DNA from: Flavobacteriales bacterium
GTDB lineage: Bacteria; Bacteroidota; Bacteroidia; Flavobacteriales_E; Vicingaceae
NCBI GenBank assembly: GCA_020635795.1
Contig: JACJZD010000004.1
Location: forward strand, 62,001-126,000
DNA length: 64,000 nucleotides
Direction: 5' to 3'
Each line of letters starts with the position of its first letter. The first letter of the stretch is position 1. The notes beneath the pieces were generated by a model. The model made no database searches. It was not told the DNA's origin and saw only the letters and a program-made list of their open reading frames with translations. The translations under genes were made by a program, and so were the position numbers. This document shows, piece after piece, positions 24,655-33,006 of the stretch.

Positions 24655-26546
24655 TCTAATAAATTCTTATCGTTATACATTAATTTTTCGTTTTCGGTAA
24701 GCCACTGGATAACCTTAATCACCTTATCTTCTCGTACTCCTTTAATTTTATTTACCAATGCTGTAATAGGCAGATGTTCCACACCTAATATTTTTTTTAT
24801 TTGATCCGATACATTCGAAAACTCTACATCGCTCAACTCTAATTTGTTTCGTTCTAAACATACATCGCAAACGCCGCAACGGTAGCTGTTGGTTTCACCA
24901 AAATAACCCAATAAAATTTGACTACGACACTTGTGTTTACTATAAGCGTAATAAATCACGCTTTCCATTTTGGTAATAGAAACTTCTTTACGCTCGCTAT
25001 AATGTTGTCTAGATATGTATAACGATTTTGTTTCTACCCTTGGAGTTAAAAAAGTAATTTGCGGTAAGTCGGTTTGTTTGGTATAGCTAATAATATTGAG
25101 ATGAAGTAGGTAATCCAACACCTTTATAATTTTTTCACGTGTGGTTTTTAATTTTTTAGCCAAATCAAACTCATCAATTTTTACAAACTCCTCAAATAAA
25201 CCAGAATGTGAACGTAACAAGGTTTTAATAAAAATATCGATGGTTGGGTTTTTTAACTGAAAATCGTACAAATCGTTTTTGTTAATTTCAATTTTTACGC
25301 GTGATGGATTATAATTGGCTTCCGACAGCATTAAATAACCTTCTTTCTCTAAAAATTTTAAGCAATTATAAACGGTAAAAGACTGAAAATTGTATTGTTT
25401 TGAAAAGGTATTGATGTCGAAAAAATAGCTTTCGTTTAAAGCCGAACCAATGGGTATTTGAAAAAAGTTGGCCAATGCTTGATAAGTGGTTTTTATGGTT
25501 TCAATTTCTGGAAAACTGTTGATGATTTGTTTTTCCAGTTCTAATCTATCGGCTTGCTCAACCAGTAATACGGCATAAGCTTTTTCTTCATCTCTCCCTG
25601 CACGCCCTGCCTCTTGAAAATAAGCTTCCAACGAATTGGGTAAATCTAAATGCACTACTGTTCTCACATCAGGCTTGTCTATCCCCATACCAAAAGCATT
25701 GGTAGATACAATTACTCTTGTTTTATTGGTAATCCAGTTGTTTTGCTTTGCACTACGTTCGTGGTTAGATAAACCAGCGTGGTAATAATCGGCAGAAACG
25801 CCTTGTTGAACCAAAAATTGAGCAATTTCTTTGGTGCGTTTTCGAGTTCCAACATAAACCACCGATGTGCCTTTAATTTTGTTTAAAATACGAAGCAATC
25901 GTTTGTATTTATCTTCTTCATAAATAACCACGTATGCAATGTTTTTACGCTCAAAACTTTTTTGGAGAACATTCTCTTTTTTAAATTTCAGTTTCTCTTG
26001 AATATCTCCCACCACTTGGCTTGTAGCTGTGGCAGTTAAAGCTAAAAACGGAACGTCTGGTTTATATTCTCGCAATTTGGCAATGTTTAAGTATGATGGT
26101 CTGAAATCGTAACCCCATTGCGAAATACAATGCGATTCGTCGATAGCAAACAAATTCACGTTCATTTTTTCCAACCTAGCTTTAAACAAATCGGTTTCTA
26201 TTCGTTCGGGCGAAACATACAAGAACTTGTAATTGCCATACACACAGTTGTCCAGCGTAATATCAATTTCACGATTCGTCATACCCGAAAAAATGGCTGC
26301 AGCTTTAATGTTTCGTTTGAGTAAGTTTTCTACTTGGTCTTTCATTAAAGCAATTAAAGGAGAAATAACTACACAAATCCCCTCTTTAGCCAAAGCAGGA
26401 ACTTGAAAACAAATGGATTTTCCACCTCCAGTTGGCAACAAAGCAAGCGTATCTTTACCTTCCAAAACATTGGTAATAATGTCTTCTTGCAAAGGTCTAA
26501 ACTCGGTATGACCCCAATATTTTATCAGTATTTGATGTATGTCCAC
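24642..26546 (-). CDS. recQ: RecQ-family ATP-dependent DNA helicase, short form
   Basis: 634 residues; 3'-5' helicase in recombination and repair. Walker A LPTGGGKS at 38-45, DESH at 136-139 followed by CISQWGYDFRP, and motif VI QEAGRAGRDE near residue 315. The RecQ zinc-binding cysteines (CRSQILLGYFGE, CGVCDVC) lie around 545-570. The HRDC domain of classical RecQ is absent and the tail is short. The start is GTG: an in-frame stop lies four codons upstream and no ATG is available nearby. Co-transcribed with the ElaA-type gene downstream. Confidence 0.92.
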   Translation of the reverse strand: MDIHQILIKYWGHTEFRPLQEDIITNVLEGKDTLALLPTGGGKSICFQVPALAKEGICVVISPLIALMKDQVENLLKRNIKAAAIFSGMTNREIDITLDNCVYGNYKFLYVSPERIETDLFKARLEKMNVNLFAIDESHCISQWGYDFRPSYLNIAKLREYKPDVPFLALTATATSQVVGDIQEKLKFKKENVLQKSFERKNIAYVVIYEEDKYKRLLRILNKIKGTSVVYVGTRKRTKEIAQFLVQQGVSADYYHAGLSNHERSAKQNNWITNKTRVIVSTNAFGMGIDKPDVRTVVHLDLPNSLEAYFQEAGRAGRDEEKAYAVLLVEQADRLELEKQIINSFPEIETIKTTYQALANFFQIPIGSALNESYFFDINTFSKQYNFQSFTVYNCLKFLEKEGYLMLSEANYNPSRVKIEINKNDLYDFQLKNPTIDIFIKTLLRSHSGLFEEFVKIDEFDLAKKLKTTREKIIKVLDYLLHLNIISYTKQTDLPQITFLTPRVETKSLYISRQHYSERKEVSITKMESVIYYAYSKHKCRSQILLGYFGETNSYRCGVCDVCLERNKLELSDVEFSNVSDQIKKILGVEHLPITALVNKIKGVREDKVIKVIQWLTENEKLMYNDKNLLEWRK

Positions 26547-26645
26547 CGTAGTAATATCTTACAAGTTGAAAGTTACAAAGATTTTACGAATAGTTAACAC
26601 AAAACCTATAGCTGATAACCAATAACTTTTTTTATTTTTACAGTT

Positions 26646-27662
26646 ATGAATTCTACGGTTGCATTTATAAAATTAATTCGATTACCGAATTTGTTGATTA
26701 TTGCGTTAACGCAATACGTGGTGAGGTATGCCATTTTGTATCCGTTTTTTATCATCAATTCTGTAGAGCTTAGAATGAGTGATATTGATTTCTTTTTGCT
26801 ATCGCTTTCAACAGTTATGATTGCTGCTGCTGGATACATTATAAACGATTATTTTGACACCAAAGTTGACCGAGTAAATCGACCAGATAAAATTATTGTT
26901 GGAAAGTACATTAAGCGTAGAGTGGCTATGGGTGCTCATATTGTAATTAGTAGCATTGCTATACTCATTTCTACTTATGTTGCGTATCAAATAGGTAGTT
27001 TAAAGTTGGTGTTTATACAAATTTTGTCGGTAGGTGTGTTGTGGTATTATTCGGTTTCGTTTAAAAAACAAGTGATAATTGGTAATGTAGTAGTGGCAAT
27101 ATTAGCGGCACTGGTACCTTTAGTAGCTGGATTGTACGAAATTTTATTGCAGCAAAATTTTATTGATGAAACCAGCAATACCCTTATTTTTTATCTGGAA
27201 GAAGGTACTTCGTTTGATGATGTAAGTTATGTGCTAAGTCAAATATTTTACAACACCTTTGCTTGGATTTTAGGATTTTCGTTGTTTGCTTTTTTAAGTA
27301 CCATGGTTAGAGAAATTGTAAAAGACATTGAAGATTACGAAGGAGACAAAAAATATTTTAGCAATACCTTGGCGGTAGTTCATGGTAAAGACAAAGCTAA
27401 AAAAGTGGCTCAGCTTATCATAGTAATTATGATGATGTTGTTGGGGTATTTACAATATCAACAACTCATTACCAACGACAATACTTCGTTTATTTATTTC
27501 ATGTTTGGTTTACAAATTCCGTTGGGATATTTGTTGTACAAACTGCAATTGGCTAAAGAGAAAGCCGATTATTCTAAATTAAGCATGAACATAAAAGTGG
27601 TGATGTTATCAGGAATAATGTATGCCATGGTTTTTGGTTACACGCTTTTATCTAATTTATGA
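26646..27662 (+). CDS. UbiA-family prenyltransferase
   Basis: 338-residue integral membrane enzyme with 8 or 9 membrane segments. The two Asp-rich Mg/diphosphate motifs are present: NDYFDTKVD at 67-75 and DIEDYEGD near residue 220. The N-terminal LIRLPNLLIIALTQY is typical of the group annotated as geranylgeranylglycerol-phosphate geranylgeranyltransferase-like in Bacteroidota; the real acceptor is uncertain. The stop codon overlaps the maf start (ATGA). Confidence 0.85.
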   Translation: MNSTVAFIKLIRLPNLLIIALTQYVVRYAILYPFFIINSVELRMSDIDFFLLSLSTVMIAAAGYIINDYFDTKVDRVNRPDKIIVGKYIKRRVAMGAHIVISSIAILISTYVAYQIGSLKLVFIQILSVGVLWYYSVSFKKQVIIGNVVVAILAALVPLVAGLYEILLQQNFIDETSNTLIFYLEEGTSFDDVSYVLSQIFYNTFAWILGFSLFAFLSTMVREIVKDIEDYEGDKKYFSNTLAVVHGKDKAKKVAQLIIVIMMMLLGYLQYQQLITNDNTSFIYFMFGLQIPLGYLLYKLQLAKEKADYSKLSMNIKVVMLSGIMYAMVFGYTLLSNL

Positions 27663-28240
27663 ATCCTTTAGGTTACCTCAAAAAAGAAATTATTTTAGCT
27701 TCTAAGTCGCCACGCCGACAACAGTTGCTGAAAGATTTAGGACTCGATTTTCAAATTGTTTTAAAAGAGGTGAAAGAAATTTATCCTCCCGAATTGAAGC
27801 GAGAAGAAGTGCCTATGTTTTTGAGCAAACTTAAAGCCGGTGCTTTTGTAGTTGATTTAAAACCCAACCAATTGGTAATTACTTCCGATACAATTGTTTG
27901 TTTGGAAGATAGGATAATTGGCAAACCCAAAGATCGAGACGATGCATTTCACATGTTGAGCGATTTATCTGGTAAAATGCACGAAGTAATTACAGCAGTA
28001 ACCTTAACCTCTTTAGAAAAACAAGTTTCGTTTTTTGTAATTACCGAAGTGTATTTTAAAACCCTCTCCAATTTAGAAATTGACTATTACATTAACGAGT
28101 ACAAACCTTACGACAAAGCTGGTAGCTATGGTATACAAGAATGGATAGGCTACATTGGTATTGAAAAAATTGTTGGTTCGTATTTTAATGTGATGGGTTT
28201 ACCCGTTAAAGAACTGTACGACGAGTTGGAAAAGTTTTAG
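27659..28240 (+). CDS. maf: Maf-type nucleoside triphosphate pyrophosphatase
   Basis: 193 residues. Hydrolyses non-canonical or uridine/thymidine nucleotides and is tied to septum control in other bacteria. ASKSPRRQQLL at 14-24 is the family entry motif; SDTIV with the catalytic Asp and GKPKDRDDAFHML follow. The later GSYGIQEWIGYIG and GSYFNVMGLP motifs are also present. Coupled to the UbiA-like gene by a 4-base overlap. Confidence 0.93.
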   Translation: MNPLGYLKKEIILASKSPRRQQLLKDLGLDFQIVLKEVKEIYPPELKREEVPMFLSKLKAGAFVVDLKPNQLVITSDTIVCLEDRIIGKPKDRDDAFHMLSDLSGKMHEVITAVTLTSLEKQVSFFVITEVYFKTLSNLEIDYYINEYKPYDKAGSYGIQEWIGYIGIEKIVGSYFNVMGLPVKELYDELEKF

Positions 28241-28255
28241 ATAATTCAGATGATA

Positions 28256-28288
28256 ATCTTTTCTAAAGTTTTAAACTTCAGAAAAGAT
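28256..28288. terminator. Hairpin between convergent maf and hipA
   Basis: ATCTTTTCT paired with AGAAAAGAT, with an inner AGTTT/AAACT. There is no strong T-run, so it is only a possible terminator. Confidence 0.5.
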
Positions 28289-28289
28289 G

Positions 28290-29561
28290 TTAAACTAGTT
28301 TACAAAAATCTTTTTTTATACTGTTGATGATGTGTGTTGGTAATTCCAATTCTGTTGCAAAGTTTTCCCAAAGTAAAGTTGATTGTTGAACATCACTTAC
28401 AATACCTTGAGCATTTTTTATGGTATAACTGTCGGCTATTTTTAATACATCTTTTAGGGTAATGTCAACTCTTTTGTTGTTGATGGATAATGCTCTGCTT
28501 GTTCGTTTGTAGTTCATCAAAGGGTTTAGAGCATATGTTAAATCGTAAGCTGGAGACATGGTCCATTTGTCAGTTTGTTCGTTGTAAACAAAAGAATGAT
28601 TCTTTAAATGGTCGTCCGAATTACAGAAAACAACATTAAACACCATACGCTTAAACAATTCTTCAACTTCTTTGTGCGGTATTTTCAAGAAAATAGCCAA
28701 ATCAAATAAATTTTCATAACTCGATACTTCGGGGTTTTTAAAATCCCAACCTGTAATTCCTGTAGCAGTAAGGGTATGTATTTTCTTGCCTTCCTGTCTA
28801 TCAAACCGTAAGGTAGCAAAGTGCATGTTGTCGATTAACTTCGAGGGCATCATGGTAATTTTTAAGTGCTGTGCAGTTAAATAATAACTGTATTCAATCA
28901 ATTCTCGGTTGTAGCCTAAATCTTCATCAATTGATAGTTTAACCAAGTAATGGTTGTAATTATTTGAATAGTTGATGTCGCCAGGAATGATTCTACCCGA
29001 ATTTTTGTGTTCCGAAATTAAAATTTTGGGTCGTGCACCACCAGCAGAAGTACCTATTTTAAAAATGTTCAATAAGGCTTTGCTGTCTAGCTGTTCTGAT
29101 TCAGTAGCGGTTTTATTCGATAACACCTTTTTTAACACTTCGGTTATTTCATGAATATCGATAGAGGTATTGCTGGGGATGTGTTTACTAGGTTTGTATT
29201 CTAAAGCACCCATGCCTCTGTTTGCTACATAAGCCAGTTGTTCAATGACTGAAATTTGATTGAAATTTTTTTGAGAAGATTCCAGCCAAGCTTTAAAAAC
29301 AATATTTCCAAAAATATCGGGTAACGAATCGGCAATAACGGGTGGTAAGCCCCTAAAGGTTTCGTTGTTGTATTTACTAAACACCTGTATTTGAGGGGTT
29401 CGTTTAATAACGCCGGTATCGGGAAATAAATTAGGGTAACGGTTCTCCTTTAAAAAATCGGGATGGTATTGAAAAAACGACTTGTTCTCGTTTTCGTCAA
29501 AACCCAGTTTTCCTACTTCCTTACCGAAACAAACAACATCTATGATATTATTTTTTGCCAT
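28290..29561 (-). CDS. hipA: HipA-family serine/threonine kinase toxin
   Basis: 423 residues. HipA kinases phosphorylate aminoacyl-tRNA synthetases or other targets and cause growth arrest; target here unknown. N-terminal HipA-N1-like domain about 1-100, a glycine-rich loop GTSAGGARPK at 170-179, the catalytic motif NSDDHLKN at 314-321 and the metal-binding AYDLT with Asp340. All key kinase residues appear intact. It lies 3 bases after the small HTH gene, which is the expected antitoxin. Stable-length ORF with no disruption. Confidence 0.92.
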   Translation of the reverse strand: MAKNNIIDVVCFGKEVGKLGFDENENKSFFQYHPDFLKENRYPNLFPDTGVIKRTPQIQVFSKYNNETFRGLPPVIADSLPDIFGNIVFKAWLESSQKNFNQISVIEQLAYVANRGMGALEYKPSKHIPSNTSIDIHEITEVLKKVLSNKTATESEQLDSKALLNIFKIGTSAGGARPKILISEHKNSGRIIPGDINYSNNYNHYLVKLSIDEDLGYNRELIEYSYYLTAQHLKITMMPSKLIDNMHFATLRFDRQEGKKIHTLTATGITGWDFKNPEVSSYENLFDLAIFLKIPHKEVEELFKRMVFNVVFCNSDDHLKNHSFVYNEQTDKWTMSPAYDLTYALNPLMNYKRTSRALSINNKRVDITLKDVLKIADSYTIKNAQGIVSDVQQSTLLWENFATELELPTHIINSIKKDFCKLV

Positions 29562-29564
29562 GGT

Positions 29565-29834
29565 TTAGTAAAACGATTTCAGGTTTTTTTGTTCGTTGAG
29601 TTGTTCGTTGAGTTGTTGGTACAAAACGTCTAACAAATCAAAATGTTGGGTAACTTTTAGCAAGGTGTCGATGGTAAAATTTTTACCTGACTCTAAATTT
29701 TGTATGGTGATGCGGGATAGGTCTAACAGCTGAGCCAAATCCTCTTGCGAAAGCTTGTTTTTTTTTCTTAAAACCTTGATGAGTTGACCAATTTGTAGCT
29801 TAACATTTTTTATTTTAACCGATTCGTTGAGCAT
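29565..29834 (-). CDS. hipB: HipB-like XRE-family antitoxin
   Basis: 89 residues. An XRE helix-turn-helix spans about 17-70 (IGQLIKVLRKKNKLSQEDLAQLL, continuing DLSRITIQNLESGKN). The C-terminal tail is rich in Gln, Leu and Asn and probably contacts HipA. It should repress its own operon together with HipA; the palindromes directly upstream fit this. The ATG is followed by hipA with a 3-base gap. Confidence 0.9.
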   Translation of the reverse strand: MLNESVKIKNVKLQIGQLIKVLRKKNKLSQEDLAQLLDLSRITIQNLESGKNFTIDTLLKVTQHFDLLDVLYQQLNEQLNEQKNLKSFY

Positions 29835-29853
29835 ATTTGCATAATTTAATATT

Positions 29854-29989
29854 CAAATATACGATTTATATTTAAAAAGTATATTATAATGTGCTTAAAA
29901 TAGCATATTTATAATTTTGGCTTAATAATGAATGTTATATTGTGCTTAATAGCAATATATGATTAAAATGAATAATATATTATTCATTT
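29854..29989 (-). promoter_or_regulatory. hipBA promoter and candidate operators
   Basis: Minus-strand TATATTTG (29861-29854) is a perfect -7 box about 20 bases before hipB. It is framed by AATATAC (29856) and GTATATT (29879). Further upstream are two related inverted repeats with the common core TGTGCTTAA and an AGCA arm (29883-29915 and 29937-29960). A perfect 24-bp palindrome, 29966-29989 (half site AAATGAATAATA), ends the series. Confidence 0.6.
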
Positions 29990-30009
29990 ATTAAATTATT
30001 TGTATGGGT

Positions 30010-30063
30010 TTAATTAAAACTCATAAGCGGATGCTTGCGAGATGATGAGTGGTTTTAATTTAA
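30010..30063. other. Long imperfect hairpin
   Basis: Outer arms AATTAAAACTCAT and ATGAG-TGG-TTTTAATT pair with a 3-base bulge, and an inner AAGC/GCTT stem with a GGAT loop sits at the tip. Not followed by a T-run. Possible structured RNA, operator or recombination site; function unknown. Confidence 0.4.
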
Positions 30064-30207
30064 GTTATAAACAAATGATGAAAGACTTTAAAAGATTGAG
30101 TTTTACTTATTTTTTTAAACGATATCAACATTTATAAGTTTGAAATAATTTATTAAAATCTCAATCCGGCTATGAATTTTAGATTACATTTGCCGTATAT
30201 TTTTAGA

Positions 30208-30343
30208 AATAAAAAACCCTAATGCGGGAACATTAGGGCTAAAAATAGAGAACTCAGACATTCTTACATATTTGGCTTGCAAACCAAAACCTTGTCTCGG
30301 TTTTTACTCAACTAAAAAGCATAGCTCGCGCTGTGCTTTTCTA
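30208..30343 (-). ncRNA. Candidate small RNA of about 135 nt
   Basis: On the minus strand a perfect -7 box (30357-30350) is followed by an 11-bp stem closed by a GCGA loop (30340-30315, one T-G pair, one strand AAAAGCACAGC). A TTTGG/CCAAA hairpin comes next (30288-30271), and the end is a canonical terminator, CCCTAATG/CATTAGGG then six T (30238-30211). The T-run exists only in this orientation. No matching coding frame. It could be a known class such as 6S-Flavo or Flavo-1, which I cannot check by eye. Ends are estimates. Confidence 0.5.
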
Positions 30344-30349
30344 TCTTAA

Positions 30350-30357
30350 CAAAGATA
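30350..30357 (-). promoter_or_regulatory. -7 box of the candidate small RNA
   Basis: Minus strand TATCTTTG, a perfect TAnnTTTG; GTG replaces TTG 19 bases upstream. Confidence 0.45.
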
Positions 30358-30813
30358 CTTTATAAAAGTAGTTAATCACCTGAAAATCAAAGCTATATTT
30401 TTCAACAGAATGTTGATTCATTGTTGATGGGGCTTATAGGGTAGTTTGGTAAAATTTATTAACAATGCATTCTTAATTTCCAAATTTTGTTAAGCAGAAA
30501 TCCAACAATTGAGTATTAACAGTATTTGCCAAATTATTACACTAAAAATATTAAGGCAAATCAATATTTTTTTATTAAAAGATATTTAGGTCTTTTATTT
30601 TATTTGAAAACTAATTGATAATTAATTATTTATAATCAATTAGTTAGTGTCAAAAATTCCTTCTTATATTTATTTAATGCGTTAAACAGTTTAAAATATT
30701 CTTTGTTCGAGAGGTTTATTCTGATATAACTGTCTTCAAATTTTTAGTAATTATAGAGGGTATCCTATGAAGGAACAGTAATTTATCGACATTATTTTGA
30801 AAATGAATTTTGG

Positions 30814-32928
30814 TTACAAACTTTCCAAAACACTATCGTCCACCAAATTGGGTAAGGTAACCTTTAAGTTCGGTGTACGTTCCATTTCGCGTTTTATAGC
30901 AAAAAGGGCTTCATCGTTTCTTGCCCAACTTCTTCGGGCAATACCATTGTTTACATCCCAAAAAAGCATGCTTTTTAATCGTCGGTCGGCATCTGGTGTT
31001 CCGTCTAATGTCATACCAAAACCACCGTTAATTACTTCGCCCCAGCCAACACCACCACCGTTGTGTATGCTTACCCAAGTTGCACCTCTAAAGCTATCTC
31101 CAATTACATTTTGTATTGCCATATCAGCAGTAAACGAAGAGCCATCGTAAATGTTAGAAGTCTCACGGTAAGGGGAGTCTGTTCCACTTACATCGTGGTG
31201 GTCTCTACCCAAAACTACCGGAGCAGATAATCGTCCATCAGCTACAGCTTTATTAAACGCTTCAGCAATTTTAATTCGTCCTTCGGCGTCGGCATATAAA
31301 ATACGTGCTTGCGAGCCTACTACCAATTTGTTTTGTTGAGCTCCTTTAATCCAAGTAATGTTGTCCTGCATTTGTTGCTGTATCTCTTTTGGCGAGTTTT
31401 TCATCATTTCTTCCAAAATTTCACAAGCAATGTTGTCGGTTGTATCCAAGTCTTTTGCGTTACCAGAAGTACACACCCAACGGAAGGGTCCGAAACCAAA
31501 ATCGAAACACATCGGTCCTAAAATATCTTGCACGTACGATGGGTAGGCAAAAGCCCCTCCCTGCCCTCCCCGAAGGGGAGGAGTGCTACTGAAATTACCT
31601 TCAGAATCTTTATAAACTGCCGCACCTGCTCTGGACGATTCTAAAAGAAATGCGTTACCATAATCAAAGAAATAAGTACCTTTTTGAGTGTGTTTGTTTA
31701 TTGCAGCGACTTGTCTTCTTAAACTTTCTTGTACTTTTTCTTTGAACAATTCAGGTTGATTTGCCATCATATCGTTACTTTCTTCGTAAGTCAATCCGGC
31801 AGGGTAGTAGCCACCAGCCCAGGGGTTGTGCAGCGAGGTTTGGTCAGAACCCAAATCCACATAAATGCTTTCTTGGTCAAATTTTTCCCAAACATCCACC
31901 ACGTTTCCGTTAAAAGCAATCGAAACTATTTCTTTGTTGTCTTTGGCTTGTTGTACTCGTTTGCACAATTCGTCTAAATCGGTAATCACTTCATCAACCC
32001 AACCTTGTTCATGGCGTTTGTAAGTTGCAGCAGCATTTACTTCGGCAGTTACCGAAACTACTCCTGCAATGTTCCCTGCTTTTGGCTGAGCTCCACTCAT
32101 ACCACCTAAACCTGCAGTTAAAAATAGGAGCCCCTCCCCAGCCCTCCCCGAAGGGGAGGGAGTGTTTCGTAACTCCCTTTGTTTTCTTGCGGCATTTAAA
32201 ACCGTAATGGTTGTTCCGTGTACAATGCCTTGCGGTCCAATGTACATGTAACTTCCTGCAGTCATTTGTCCGTATTGCGTTACGCCAAGGGCATTAAATT
32301 TTTCCCAATCGTCAGGTTTCGAATAGTTTGGAATCATCATTCCGTTAGTAACCACAACTCTTGGAGCTTCTTTATGCGATGGAAACAATCCCATTGGGTG
32401 TCCAGAATACATCACCAAAGTTTGCTCATCGGTCATTTCTGCCAAATATTGCATGGTTAATAAATACTGCGCCCAGTTTTGGAAAACTGCACCGTTTCCA
32501 CCATAAGTAATTAGTTCGTGGGGGTGTTGAGCAATGGCATAATCCAAGTTGTTTTGTATCATCAACATAATAGATTTTGCTTGGACAGATTTTCCTGGAT
32601 ATTCGTTTATTGGTCGGGCATACATGCGGTAATCGGGTCTAAACCTGTACATGTAAATACGACCATATTTTTGCAATTCTTCGGCAAATTCTTTGGCTAA
32701 AACAGCATGGTGTTTCTTATCAAAATAGCGCAAAGCGTTACGAATAGCCAATTTTTTTTCATCAGCATTCAGTATGTCTTTTCGCTTTGGGGCGTGGCTT
32801 ACCGTATTGTCGTATGTTTTTGCAGAAGGTAATTCGTTAGGAATTCCTTGTAATAGTTGAGCTGAAAAAAGTGCTTTATCTCTAGATTGGAGAGTGTTAT
32901 CTAAAGGCGTGTCTGTATATTTTTCCAT
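30814..32928 (-). CDS. hutU: Urocanate hydratase with two palindromic in-frame insertions
   Basis: 704 residues. Converts urocanate to imidazolone propionate in histidine breakdown, using bound NAD. Family motifs: YGGNGAVFQNW near 142-152, MYSGHPMGLFPS near 173-184, TAGLGGMSGAQPKAG at 271-285 and GPMCFDFGFGPFRWVCTS after residue 470. The protein is longer than I expect for this long-form subfamily. The excess matches two insertions: about 13 residues (255-267, NTPSPSGRAGEGL) just before TAGLGGM, and about 12 residues (448-459, STPPLRGGQGGA) just before AYPSYVQD. Both insertions coincide exactly with GC-rich palindromic repeats. The frame stays open. No other hut gene is nearby. An upstream palindromic repeat lies in its leader. 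Confidence 0.93.
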   Translation of the reverse strand: MEKYTDTPLDNTLQSRDKALFSAQLLQGIPNELPSAKTYDNTVSHAPKRKDILNADEKKLAIRNALRYFDKKHHAVLAKEFAEELQKYGRIYMYRFRPDYRMYARPINEYPGKSVQAKSIMLMIQNNLDYAIAQHPHELITYGGNGAVFQNWAQYLLTMQYLAEMTDEQTLVMYSGHPMGLFPSHKEAPRVVVTNGMMIPNYSKPDDWEKFNALGVTQYGQMTAGSYMYIGPQGIVHGTTITVLNAARKQRELRNTPSPSGRAGEGLLFLTAGLGGMSGAQPKAGNIAGVVSVTAEVNAAATYKRHEQGWVDEVITDLDELCKRVQQAKDNKEIVSIAFNGNVVDVWEKFDQESIYVDLGSDQTSLHNPWAGGYYPAGLTYEESNDMMANQPELFKEKVQESLRRQVAAINKHTQKGTYFFDYGNAFLLESSRAGAAVYKDSEGNFSSTPPLRGGQGGAFAYPSYVQDILGPMCFDFGFGPFRWVCTSGNAKDLDTTDNIACEILEEMMKNSPKEIQQQMQDNITWIKGAQQNKLVVGSQARILYADAEGRIKIAEAFNKAVADGRLSAPVVLGRDHHDVSGTDSPYRETSNIYDGSSFTADMAIQNVIGDSFRGATWVSIHNGGGVGWGEVINGGFGMTLDGTPDADRRLKSMLFWDVNNGIARRSWARNDEALFAIKREMERTPNLKVTLPNLVDDSVLESL
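31552..31587 (-). repeat. Palindromic repeat translated inside hutU, copy A
   Basis: 36 bases, AGCCCCTCCCTG then CCCTCCCCGAAGGGGAGG and AGTGCT on the plus strand. A length of 36 keeps the hutU frame. It is translated as STPPLRGGQGGA. Confidence 0.88.
32128..32166 (-). repeat. Palindromic repeat translated inside hutU, copy B
   Basis: 39 bases, same orientation as copy A and nearly the same sequence with small length changes. A length of 39 keeps frame, but the core is read in another frame than in copy A, giving NTPSPSGRAGEGL. Confidence 0.88.
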
Positions 32929-32948
32929 GTTACTTCTATTTTTTGACT

Positions 32949-33006
32949 CACCCCAACTATCTTTGATAGTTTTCCCCTCTCTTTAAAGAGAGGGGTTAGG
33001 GGAGAG
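32949..33006. repeat. Palindromic repeat between hutU and the DUF559 gene, copy 5
   Basis: Holds AACTATC/GATAGTT (32955-32971) and a perfect 22-bp palindrome with half site CCCCTCTCTTT (32974-32995), then TTAGGGGAGAG. The DUF559 stop codon lies at the palindrome centre. Aligns well with copy 6 at 33390 in the same orientation. Its C/G-rich arms and minus-strand CCCCTAACCCC resemble the hutU copies. Confidence 0.8.

Larger units (their letters stand above)
29835..30813. other. 979-bp non-coding region between hipB and hutU
   Basis: No convincing coding frame. Its hipB-side end holds the hip operators, then a long hairpin (30010-30063), a candidate minus-strand small RNA (30208-30343) and an AT-rich hairpin AACTAATTGAT/ATCAATTAGTT at 30609-30645. 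Nothing was recognised in the remaining sequence around 30400-30600 and 30650-30810. Confidence 0.7.

Noticed and set aside
29835..30813. tRNA or att site in the hip-hutU gap
   Set aside because: No cloverleaf, CCA end or T-loop motif and no flanking integrase were seen.
30797..32700. Several plus-strand open frames opposite hutU
   Set aside because: They are antisense shadows of a well-supported gene and have no family features.
30814..32928. hutU as a pseudogene because of its extra segments
   Set aside because: The frame is open, both extra segments are multiples of three and all conserved motifs remain.
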